Source: Fulvia fulva | Lineage: Eukaryota > Ascomycota > Dothideomycetes > Mycosphaerellales > Mycosphaerellaceae | NCBI RefSeq assembly: GCF_020509005.1 | Contig: NC_063016.1 | Location: forward strand, 3,038,001 to 3,102,000 | DNA: 64,000 nucleotides | Direction of reading: 5' to 3' | In this document: piece by piece, positions 12,001 to 21,700 of the stretch | How the letters are laid out: each line of letters begins with the position of its first letter | How positions within the stretch are numbered: the first letter of the stretch is position 1 | Program-made: the position numbers and the translations under genes | The notes under the pieces: generated by a model | The model's input: the letters and a program-made list of their open reading frames with translations, nothing else | The model's database searches: none | What the model was told of the DNA's origin: nothing

Positions 12001-13967
12001 ACGGATACGTAGCTCGTTAAATGCTATAATAATGTCTAAGGTAGTGAACTACTATACGCCGCTTATACGAGCTAGGGTCTTACGGACTTAAGGTATCGGG
12101 TACCTATTCTTAACGGTAATAGCGTTAAAAGCTCTATAGTCTACGTAGACACGGAGTCCTCTACCTAGCTCCTTAATAATAATGATAGGACTAGCGATCT
12201 AGGACGTAGAGCGTCGGATTTTACTAGCGGCTTCTTCCTTATCGACGTAGGCTTTAGTTATATCGAGCTCTAGTTTCGATATAGAATAAGGACGCTTGAA
12301 AGGTAGCTTAGCGCCTTTAACGAATTCAATCGCTAAATCTGATTTGGGGCGATAGGGAGGTAGGCCTTTAGCGACAGACGGGTCAAATCCGTGCTTTAGG
12401 TCTATTAGCTATAAGGGTAGTAAGGATTCGACTTCTCGTATAGTCGCTTGCTTCTTATTTATATAGATAGCCTTGTCTTTAGCTAATATAGTACTTAGCC
12501 GTATACTAATGTCGTAAATATGTTCCTTAGTTATAGGCTCTAGCTTATTAGGGTTAAGAGTCCCTATTTCCTAAATAAGGTAACCTTCGTCTAGGTTTTC
12601 TTCGTAGGCTTCGCTAATCGTTATACTAGATACCTAGATGTTAGGTTCTAGAGTCTATAAATAAGGGATAGCGTGCTATATACAAACCTTTGTACCGCCG
12701 ATAGTCGTAGGGTAAGGATCGTAATAATCCGTATAGTACTTTTTAGTAAATATAAATATATTAGCTCCCTAGTCTAGTATAGGGTAGTACTTCTAGAACT
12801 AGGGTATACTAAACACGAATTCGTAGTCGAGGTTAGTAACGAAGTAACTAACTTCCTCGACATAACCGTTTAGGTCGAGCTTGGTCTTAATACATCCCGT
12901 AGCTTAACTAGATACTTTAGGGTTAGCTCCTAGGTCTATCTTCTAAGCCTAAGGCAGTCGTGTTTATAATAGATGTTTCTTCGTAAACTTCGTATTATAA
13001 AATAGCGACTCGGTACCGGGATCTATAAGAATACGTACTAGCTTACTACCCGCTACGCCTACTACTATAATGTACGAGCTTCTTAGCGGAAGGTCTATCG
13101 TCTTTATAGTATATAGTATAACCTCCGGACTAAAGATTACGGGGATGTTACTAATTACTATTTCCTACTATATAGGGTTCCTCTTTCCTCTATAACGGTA
13201 ATATAATAAGGGCGTAACCTTAGGAGATTCTAGTAGTACCGTCTTCGGAGGATTAGTACTAGGCGCGAGTATAGGCTACTAGTCGGTACGTATACGACTA
13301 GAGCCTAGGCTTCCTACGACTCGGTAGCCTTAAGCTCTACTAGTACGTCGCCGACCTAGATCGATACGTTCTTCGTAGCGTTATTAGCGTCGCTACTAGT
13401 CTTCTTATACTTCTTAAAGGGACACTTAGGCGACTAGGCACCCTTATAGTCTATAGCCTTATATACGTAGTAGAACATATCCTCCTTAGGCTTAGCTACT
13501 TCTTCCTTAGTAAGATTACGGAAGGTATAACTATCGTACTTAGCGGCTTTAAGATTATATTCCTTACGAATCTTCTCGTTATAGTAGATATACTTAGGCT
13601 TACCTTCGTTACTACCGCGACGGCTACTATTATTACGGCCGCTACCGCCTCCGCCGGAACCCCTAATATCGTCTAATTTTAGTTTGACATCGCGAAGGTA
13701 TCGCTAAAGGGCTAGGAGGTCATTAAAGTCGTCGCGATATACTAGTGCCTACTTTAACATGTCGTTTAGCTTGTCCTAGATATCGTCGATAAGTTCCTTA
13801 TCTATCTTCTCTAGGTAGTACCCGTGCTCTAGGAACTTAGTATAAAATACGTTAAATGTACGATTACCTTAGGTATAGTTATTATAAGCCTTCTTGTACT
13901 TCTTAAGCTTATAGTACTCGCCGTAAGAGTCGTTTAGCACTGTTATTAACTTACGCTAACCGGTTAC
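9013..13967 (-). pseudogene. Gyp-A pol and gag 3' part (RIPed)
   Basis: Reading the minus strand through RIP stops gives a recognisable Gypsy pol. The reverse transcriptase lies at about 11650-12330: [29 protein letters not shown] and the catalytic box YLDDYIVF near 11840, then VKFLGLIIT at about 11700 and NFYRRFI. RNase H follows (YNEIYDKEL-like block near 11270, ARWSEFLSGF near 11115). The integrase core lies at about 9700-10700. The 13000-13960 part is the protease/gag side and ends at the LINE-A1 insertion. Dozens of TAG/TAA stops make it inactive. It continues at 17929. Confidence 0.8.
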
Positions 13968-14179
13968 CTTCTTCTTATATAGATAGATAGATAGATATTT
14001 CATTAAGCTGTTGTAGTGCCCTTTGGCCTATGCAGCTATGCTATCTTGTTTTTGTATATATAGAGGGGAAACCGTGTTGGTGAAAACCCCTCCTCCTTCC
14101 CGCCTGTCTTTTCCTCCTCGTTGTCGTCTTAAATTTCCCTTGTTAGGGGTACGCTAGTGTCATGGGCCTGCCCTGATGA

Positions 14180-16819
14180 CTACCCTATCTGCAACCCCCC
14201 TCGCTTCCGCCTCTTGTCTATCCACTCCTCCGTCTCGCTCGCGAGGCTAAACTGCTGGAGGTATCCCTGCTGTAGTATCCACCGAGAGATTCGGCGAATG
14301 TTGCCTTTGTCCCTAATAATTGACTTGTAGTCTCTCCTTCCCGCTTGGTGCCTCCAATTTCCCCTGCCTCTCGCCCACTGCGGGCATCGTAGTAGCATAT
14401 GTTCTGGGTTTTGCGATGGGTAGCCACACTGGCAGGCTGGGCTATAGATGTCTAGTGCGCGTCTCCTGAACAGGTAGGCCCTTAATCCAATGTGTTCGGA
14501 CCTGATTTGGATCGCTATGCTTGCTTCGGCCCTTGTCAGGTCCCTATATAGCTGGTAATTGTGTCTCTGGAAGGCTCGGAGCGCTATCGGGGCTGTTGTC
14601 TTAGGGGGCTTCCTTTTCCAGTCCTGCTCCCATAGGCAGCTCGCTATCTGTTCCGCTAGGTTTTGGGTCTTAGCCTTGCTCCCGCCGGCCTGGCGAGTCC
14701 TACGCTCCTCCTCCTTTCGTGCTAGCCATTCGGTGCTTGTCTGTACGGCCGTAAAGGTAGTAAGGTCATCCTCTTTTTGGCTTGTCCTATATCCTGCCCC
14801 TCTCCGGTAGCGGCTTTCTATCTTATTCTTTGCCTCCTGGATCGTGGTTTGTGCTAGGTAACCTGTCGTCTTTGCCGCGTATTGAATTCTCATTCCCCGG
14901 ATGTACTGGCCGATTGGTGGTATTCCTGTCTCCATTTCTACCGTGCTTGTTGACGTTGTCTTGTATGCGCCTAGTACCCTACGTAGGTTGCCTGCCTGTG
15001 TCCTGTTTAGGGGTTGCTCTATCCGTTTCGGGATCGGCTTGCCTGCGCCTCCTGTTCCCCAAATCTGTGCCCCGTATAACATAGCTGGTCTGACGATCGC
15101 CTTATACATTACTCTTGCCTTGTCGAATGTTGCTCCCCATGTAGATGCCGTAAGCCTCTTTATCGAGGCTTCATTGACTTGCGCTCGACTCTGGGCTTTC
15201 TTAATCTGTACATTCCAGCTTAGCTTCGGGTCGAGCCAGATCCCTAGTACTCGTAGCTCCGCTGATGGCTTGGTCTCGTAGCCTTGGATTCTTACCGCCG
15301 CCTTCATATTATGGTGTGTTCTCGCTTTACTGAAGTGTATAAGTTGGTACTTTTCAGGGGCGAACCGGGCACCATGCTTCTTTGCCCACTCCTCGCATTT
15401 CTTGTGCCTATCTTCAAGGAGGCGACAGTTCTCTTCTGTCGAGTCTGACCAGGCTAGGATGTTTGTATCGTCTACGAACCCCGATGCTGAGGTTTGCGGA
15501 GAGGTGAGTAGGGGGATTAGATCCGACATAAATATCAGAAACAGGATAGGGGAGAGAGTAGATCCCTGAGGTATTCCAGTCTCTGCCTTCACCGGGTCGG
15601 ACGTGTACCTTCCTAGGACTAGGTATGTCGTCCGTTCCTGGAGAAAGGAGAAGACGAACGACGTTGCCCACTGGGGGATGCCTTTCTGCTGTAGGATATG
15701 TATTAGCCTTTGGTGTGAGACGTTGTCGAAGGCCCCTGCGATGTCGAGGGATAGTAAGGACGCCGCTCGGTTCCTGCCGTAGTGCCAGAGGGTCTGAATT
15801 TGCTCCGTAATTAGCTCCATTGCTGTTAGTGTCGATCGCTGGCTTCTTCCCCCCATCTGTGTTGCTGGGAGTACGTGGTTGTCCTCGGCAAGCTGCGTAA
15901 GTCTCTGGGCTACTATCTTTTCTAGGACCTTCCCTATCGTATTTAGAAGTGCTATTGGTCTGTACGACTTGGGCTGAGTATAGTCTTCCTTCTGTGGCTT
16001 GCGTAGCACTACTGTCATAGACTCTCTGTACGGCTTCGGGTGATACCCTAGCCGTAGGCACGCGGTAAATAGGTTTGCAAGGCTCGGCGCGATCTCTTCT
16101 CTACACTCTTTTAGCAGTACGTTTGGTATCCTGTCTGGGCCTGGGGCTTTTCGTCCCTTTAGCTTACTTATGACTCCTGTTACTGTGTTAGAGCTAACCG
16201 CCCAATCCATGTCCAGGGGTTCCGGGTATGTGCTCGGGTCGATGTCCGTAAGGTCTGCCTCTACTTGCGTCGAAAAGAAATGGTCGGCTAACGCTTTTGC
16301 CTTGCCCCGGGGCGTAGCCTGGGCAATCCCTTCGCGGTCTACGATTGGGGGGAAGTGAGGGGCTTGTTGCTCTTCAGGTAGTCGTGCCCATTTAGCAAGT
16401 CTCCACATCTGTTCCGGGTTTTCTGTAACGAGCCCGATCGTCGCTCTCCAGTCCTGCAGCTTATCGCGTCTTATCTGTGCCTTCTTCTCTTGTGTCGCGT
16501 GGCAGTATTGCTCCCACGTCTCTTGGGTGTGCTCCTTCGTCCACTGTCGCCTTGCCCTTCTAGCCTCCCTTACCTTCGTAGAGCATTCAGGGGTCCAGAA
16601 GGCCTTCTGCTGCGTTGAGGGCCGGAGTAACGGCGTGTATTGTTCCGCTGCTTGCCATATGACCGAGGTAATCTGTTCCGCTGCTTGATCTAGCTGAGCT
16701 GTCGTCTCGAGTTCTCTATGCTGTGGTAGGTTCGCTATTAGGAAGCCTCTTATGTCGTCCCAGCGTGCCTTCTTCCAGTTACGGCGTGGTTCGTTTGCTG
16801 GCTCCTCTATCGCCTTCAC
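14180..16819 (-). pseudogene. LINE-A1 ORF2 fragment: reverse transcriptase without endonuclease
   Basis: An open frame of about 880 codons. Compared with the LINE-B ORF2 of this window it begins after the endonuclease domain. The stretch KAFWTPECSTKVREARRARR matches the post-endonuclease linker. The RT domain shows APGPDRIPN, SYRPIALLNTIGK, LSLDIAGAFDNVSHQRL, GIPQGSTLSPILFLIFMSDL and the catalytic box FVDDTNILAW. A C-terminal CCHC-like motif (CQCGYPSQNPEHMLLRC) follows, as in other Tad-clade LINEs. There is no ATG at the frame start: the first in-frame candidate is GTG and a TAA lies just upstream near 16849. This copy is therefore probably not translated properly, despite being uninterrupted. 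It is a deletion product, not a full ORF2. Confidence 0.9.
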
Positions 16820-16836
16820 CCCTAGCGTCGTTTGGC

Positions 16837-17836
16837 AAGGAAGGAATCGTATTTAGCAAGCTAGCTACGAGATAAGGTGACAAGTCTTAACCGCGCTTTC
16901 CCACTCATCTAGCACCACCGTGTAGCCTCGTTTCGAGAGGTTAGCCCGGAGCAAAAGCTTCCCTCTACGCCCTCCCTCCCTGTTTGCTCCTTAAGCCAAT
17001 ATCCACCTCCATAGGCCTAAGCCCTTTAGTGCTCTCTATTGACCGACATGCGCATCCGTCCTCTCGGGCTGTACAGACAGTGTCAGCCGTCGCTGCCAGT
17101 GTACACCACGCCCCAGGTTTTGACGCCCTTCGCGTTACCGCAGCCTATCTCTAGAAAGCGGCCGTCCATGCCTCGCAGGTTTGCTCGGGGCACACACCAC
17201 GCCGGGCAGCGTACTCCTTGCGTTTCCACCTACTAACCAATATGAAGTTCCTTATCACCCTGCCCTCGATCCTCCCCGATCACAGAACTAATCCACTTGC
17301 ATTGTACGTCTTTTCCCCGTCCTAACAGCCGTCTTTTCCTTGCTTAGGCTATCGTCTTTTCCTCGTCGCAATCTACCATGTCAGACTAGGTGCGTTGTGT
17401 AGCGGGACAGGCAGTGCCTCAGGCAAAACCCTCGTTCCTATACCGGGTGTTCAACAGGCCCTTATAGGCTTCGCCGCGTGTCCACCTACCCACCGCATTG
17501 CCCGCTGGCAAACACCAGATTGTTTCGTAGTCCGCTCGACGCCGTTGCATAGTCCGCTCAGTTGTTGTTCTGTAGTCCGCTCGTCTAATGTTCGTCGCTT
17601 AGCCCGCTCGGTTTGCGGTCTCCGGAGGTGAAAATTCTGCACTCATACCAGAGGTGTCCTGTCGAGCGTATAGGCCACGGTTCCGCGCCCTTCTTACACG
17701 TAGAAAGAAGAGGGACTCGCTCCCGACACGAGTACACGCTCGTCGGATGGTTTTCATACCCGTTTTGCTGGTAGTCCTCTGTTCGCCGCGGCTTCGCCTA
17801 CGCTACGCGCCCGTCGCGCCCACGACGCTCCAGCGT
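16837..17836 (-). other. LINE-A1 5' region (no ORF1)
   Basis: About 1 kb shared in inverted orientation with 26615-27612 of LINE-A2. There is no credible ORF1 and no zinc knuckle. Short frames on both strands lack motifs. It is CpG-rich. It carries four spaced decamers (see 17528-17609) and probably acts as the internal promoter and 5' UTR. The junction to ORF2 near 16837 is where an internal deletion must have joined the 5' region to the RT part. Confidence 0.6.
17528..17609 (+). promoter_or_regulatory. Four spaced decamer repeats in the LINE-A 5' region
   Basis: TAGTCCGCTC occurs at 17528-17537, 17550-17559 and 17573-17582, with a one-base variant TAGCCCGCTC at 17600-17609. The spacing is 22, 23 and 27 bp, about two helical turns. 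The same array, inverted, lies in LINE-A2 around 26842-26923. Such arrays can bind a regulator of the internal LINE promoter; this role is inference. Confidence 0.45.
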
Positions 17837-17913
17837 GAGAATACTTGGCTCTCTCGTAGCTAGACGAGAGGTTCGTAGCCGACACCACGTACAGGTGATT
17901 CTCGTCGTCGACC
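17837..17913 (-). ncRNA. HDV-like self-cleaving ribozyme at the LINE-A1 5' end
   Basis: The minus-strand 77 nt, identical to 26538-26614, fold as a nested double pseudoknot. P1 is GGTCGAC with GTCGGCT (7 bp, G.U at the cleavage end). P2 is GAGAAT with ATTCTC. P3 is ACC with GGT (3 bp). The 7-nt L3 is TGTACGT, whose GT pairs with the AC following P1 (P1.1). P4 is the hairpin CTCTCGT/ACGAGAG at 17851-17870. J4/2 is AGCCAAGT with the expected catalytic C. Cleavage would fall between 17914 (TSD) and 17913 (first element base). Known: HDV-like ribozymes process the 5' ends of R2, RTE and L1Tc LINE transcripts. Activity here is predicted from structure only. Confidence 0.8.
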
Positions 17914-17928
17914 CTTCTTCTTATATAG

Positions 17929-18204
17929 CCGTAGGCGGGCGTTAGTATTACCGACGACAAAGTTATTAAACACTACTAAGTATACTATATAAAATCGGCT
18001 ATATAACTCTTCTATAGTTATATAGTCCTCTACTTTCTCCTTCTACTCTATAAATCCGAGTTCATCCTTATAATTAGGTATATTAGCTAAGAATATAGGA
18101 ATCTTCCTCGAGTTAATCGGGTTACGGGTACCGCCGTTACTACGCTAGATAGCGGCGTTAACTAAGACTACCGTAGTGTTATTATTACCGCTAGTTACGG
18201 TAGA
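17929..18204 (-). pseudogene. Gyp-A gag fragment between LINE-A1 and Gyp-B
   Basis: RIPed gag-side sequence that continues Gyp-A after the LINE-A1 target duplication and ends at the Gyp-B insertion (GTAGA, 18200-18204). There is no intact frame. It is assigned by continuity and composition. Confidence 0.6.
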
Positions 18205-18724
18205 TGTCAGGGCGAGAGCCTGGCCTGTGAGATGCAAGGGTGAAAGCGAGAATGCAGGTGCGAAGTGCAGATGCAAAAGGGTATGGTATGATTGCTACAC
18301 AAAACAAAAGACGAAGAAAGCAAGAGAGGCCTGGGGAAGGCCAGATATTTATACGCGACCCTCGCGAGTGCGTGTCCCCGCATCAACAGGGCTAACCCGT
18401 GCGAAGCCGCGCTCAGCAGCTTTGCTCAAAACCTTATTCCAACCTGCCCTACGTTCCGAGTCTTCCACGTGCTTCTTCCAGGGTCCAGCGCAGTCGCGGG
18501 TGCTCGCGGGAGTGCCGTGAGTCACACAGTCACGAGCCGAAGTGAATCTGTCAAGGTTTGGTAGAGGGGTGAATTTGGAGGGCTGGGTCCCGTAGCGAAT
18601 GTTGCGGGGCATGTGATTCTTGGCGCTCACACACCAAGCTGGACTGTCACTTCTTGACGACTTCTGAGCACTCTGAGGCTCTTCTGTCCCCACCTTCTGT
18701 ACACTCTGTGGGGAGACCATGACA
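18205..18724 (-). repeat. Gyp-B 3' LTR
   Basis: 520 bp, identical by eye to 23976-24495. On the minus strand it follows a G-rich polypurine tract (GGGGGGCTAC, about 18725-18734). The pol frame runs into it and stops near 18349. Confidence 0.95.
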
Positions 18725-21700
18725 GTAGCCCCCCCGAACAAAGCTGAGTTCCTACGAAGCCGTAGTAGTTCCACATATCGAGGATGTTCAGCTTCAGTAC
18801 CAGGCCTAGGCCTGATGTCATGGTCGATACACCATTGGTAAGCCCCGTCGAAAAGCTCAGATTCGAAGAGCCTGCCGATGTTGACTTCTGGGCCGTCTGC
18901 GCGGGCGTGGTATTCTTCGATTGCTTGACGATTGAAGATGATATGTTGGATAGGTTCCCATGAGGTATCCCACTCAGGGCAACCTTGCCATTCGACTTCA
19001 TACTTGATCGGCGGTAGTCCTTCAACGTCGTTGGGCTCTACGCGGATTCCCCGGATCTTGCGGACGGCATAGTCGTCAGAAGGTAGGTTAACAGGCTCGT
19101 CGACTTCTACTTCATCGGGAGGACCTGGCATGTCTTGGTTTTGGTTCGGGAATGGGTCCTCAGCCGACGGCCGAAGGCGTACGGGATGGAAGACGTCGTG
19201 GATCTTTATGTTCGCAGGAAGAGCTAGACGGTAGGCGTGTGAACTGATACGCTCGGTGATCTCAAAAGGACCTAGGTTCTTCCAGTTCAGCTTCTTGGAG
19301 GGGCGGTCTGTCTTGATGTTCTTGGAGTTGAGGTAGACCATATCGCCTACTTGGTAGTCGGGAGCTGGCTGGCGACGACGATTGGCTTGATCCTCGTAGA
19401 TTGCTTGTGCGTACACCATCTCGTCGTGAACTTCTTCATGGATCTGTGAGAGCATAGTAGCGAACTCGTCTGCTGCTTGCTCGTTTGCGTCTTCGGTAGG
19501 CGGGAGAGGTTCTTCTGGTTCCATGCCTGTACGAGGGTGGTAACCTCTCGTAGTATAGAAGGGAGAGTAGCCAGTAGTCTCCGAGTCCCAGTTACGAGTA
19601 GCGAACTCCACCGCAGGGATATGCTGAGGCCAATCCTTCTGGTGGTAGTCGACGAAGCAACGAAGGACCTGCTCGAGGATAGCGTTCGTAATTTCGGTCT
19701 GGCCGTCGGTCTGTGGCTGAAAACTGGTCGAGAGGTTATGCTTGATGCCCAGGATAGCACACAGACGCTTCCAGAAGTGCGAGATGAACTGGGTGCCTCT
19801 GTCAGAGGTGATGCTATCCGGGAGGCCTTGAAAGCGCCAGACGAATTCGTAGAACAAGCGAGCAGTCTCCTTTGCGGTCATGCTCCAGCACGGGATCATG
19901 TACCGGTCCTTGGAGTGACGGTCCACGATCACTAGAAGGGCCTTTGCTTTCACGCCGCTGAAGGTCTTGCCGTGAGGAAGATCGGTGATAAAGTCCATAG
20001 TGATGTGCTTCCACGGACGATCAGGAGCCGGGAGAGGGTGCAAGAGACCGTGGGGACGGTGGCGGTTAGCTTTGGCTCTTCGGCAAGCAGCGCAGTTCAG
20101 CACGTAGCGGCGGACGTCCTTCCAGGAATGCGGCCACCAGTAATACCTAGCGAGGAGCTTGTGGGTCTTGGCTACGCCTGGGTGACCCCCAGAGGCGGAG
20201 TCGTGGATGATTTGAAGAATCTCAGCTCGGATATTAGAGCCTTCGGGCTGCGGTACGTAAAGCTTCTTACGGAAGTAGACGACACCTTCCTGGAGCTCGC
20301 ACTCGGACAGCGAGAAGCCCGGGAATGTCCTCGCGCCAGATTCAAGGGCCTGAACTAACTCTTGGGCGTCTATGTCGGCATCGTACGCTGTTCGTACTCG
20401 TGCCATGATGCCTTCGGGCTGCTCCTCATTATCAAACCCCTTAAAGTCTGATTCGGATGAGCCGTCGGTCGTTACTGAGCCCTCTTCATCGTCGTTCAAG
20501 TCCTCAGCGTCCGAGGCGTATTCTTCAGGCTCGGATTCATCGTCACTCTCGTCAAGGTAGGCAGGAGCGAGCACGAGAGTAGCAAAGGAAGCGGCGAGCG
20601 TAGGCTGGCCATTCGATAGGTACTCTCGAAGCTCGGAAGAGAGGTTGTGCTCTTTGATGACTTGTTGCCCTGCGATTTGCCGGCCCCCTCTTCGATCAAC
20701 TGGAGAGTCACCAGGGCGGCGGGTAAGGGCGTCGGCCATCGAGTTGGCCTTGCCGGGCGTGTACGAGATCACGAAGTTGAACCGGGAGAGGAACTCGCTC
20801 CAGCGGGCCTGGCGACGATTGAGCAGCTTGCTCTTCATAAAGTAGACGAGGTTCTTATGGTCGGAGCTTACTTGGACGGGCATAGCAGAGCCTTCGAGCT
20901 CGGGGCGCCACTCTTCGAAAGCTTTGACGATGGCGAGAAGCTCCTTGTCGTAGATCTCGTAGTTACACTCCGTGGCGGTCATCTTCTTGGAGAGGAAGGC
21001 GACAGGTAACCAGGGGGATTCAGGCGAGCGGCGTTGTAGCAGGACACCGCCCACCACGCCGTCGGATGCGTCGGTCTCTACACGGGTCTCCAGTTCGAAA
21101 TCGAAGTGCCGTAGAAGCGGGTTCTCAACAAACTTCGCTTTGAGCAAGTCAAAAGCCTCCTGGCATTCGTCGGTCCAGGCGAACTTCTCACCCTTGCGCG
21201 TGAGCTTCGTCAAAGGGCGTACCACGCCCGAAAATGCGTGGATGAAGCGGCGGTAGAAGTTGGCAAAGCCTAGGAAACCCTGGACCTCTTTGACGTTCGT
21301 AGGAGCATCCCATTCGACGATAGCGTCGATCTTCTCTTGGTCCATCTTGATGCCGTCTGCGGTAATGATCAAACCAAGGAACTTGACTTCGGTCTTCTCA
21401 AACTCGCACTTGTCGATGTCGAGCTGCAAGCCGGCGTCTGCGAGCTTCTGAAGGACCTTACAGACGTGCTCGCGGTGCTCCTCCTTGGTCTCGCTATAGA
21501 CTAGGATGTCGTCGATGTAGGCAGTGCAGAACTGATCGAGGAACTCCTGAAGGATGTCGTTAATGAAGTTCTGGAAGGTACTAGGCCCGTTACAAACGCC
21601 GAAGGGCATAACGAGCGACTCGAACAGCCCGTAGCGAGTACGGAAGGCTGTGAGATACTCGTGTCCTTCTGCCATTCGTAACTTGTTGAACGCAGCGATG

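Larger units (their letters stand above)
13983..17913 (-). mobile_element. LINE-A1: Tad-like non-LTR element, internally deleted, with 15-bp TSD
   Basis: The 3.93-kb element is flanked by the direct repeat CTTCTTCTTATATAG (13968-13982 and 17914-17928) inside Gyp-A gag. The 3' end, at low coordinate, carries the (TAGA)n tail typical of the LINEs in this window. The 5' end at 17913 is the same base pattern as the 5' end of LINE-A2, so it is a true terminus. Content from 5' to 3': HDV-like ribozyme, about 1.07 kb without ORF1, then an ORF2 fragment without endonuclease. CpA/TpG are normal and the ORF2 fragment has no stop, so this copy was hardly or not RIPed. Confidence 0.9.

Noticed and set aside
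17528..17609. CRISPR-like array
   Set aside because: Repeats are only 10 bp in a eukaryotic LINE 5' region, with no spacer pattern or cas genes.
17039..17863. Three plus-strand frames in the LINE-A 5' region, also present in inverted form at 26588-27412
   Set aside because: Antisense to the LINE, repeated only because the element is; no protein motif, and RIP-type changes between copies are not silent-biased.
18176..18564. Plus-strand frames repeated at 24063-24335
   Set aside because: They lie in the identical Gyp-B LTRs, antisense to the element, without motifs.
19477..20358. Plus-strand frames of 128-152 codons within Gyp-B
   Set aside because: Antisense shadows of pol.
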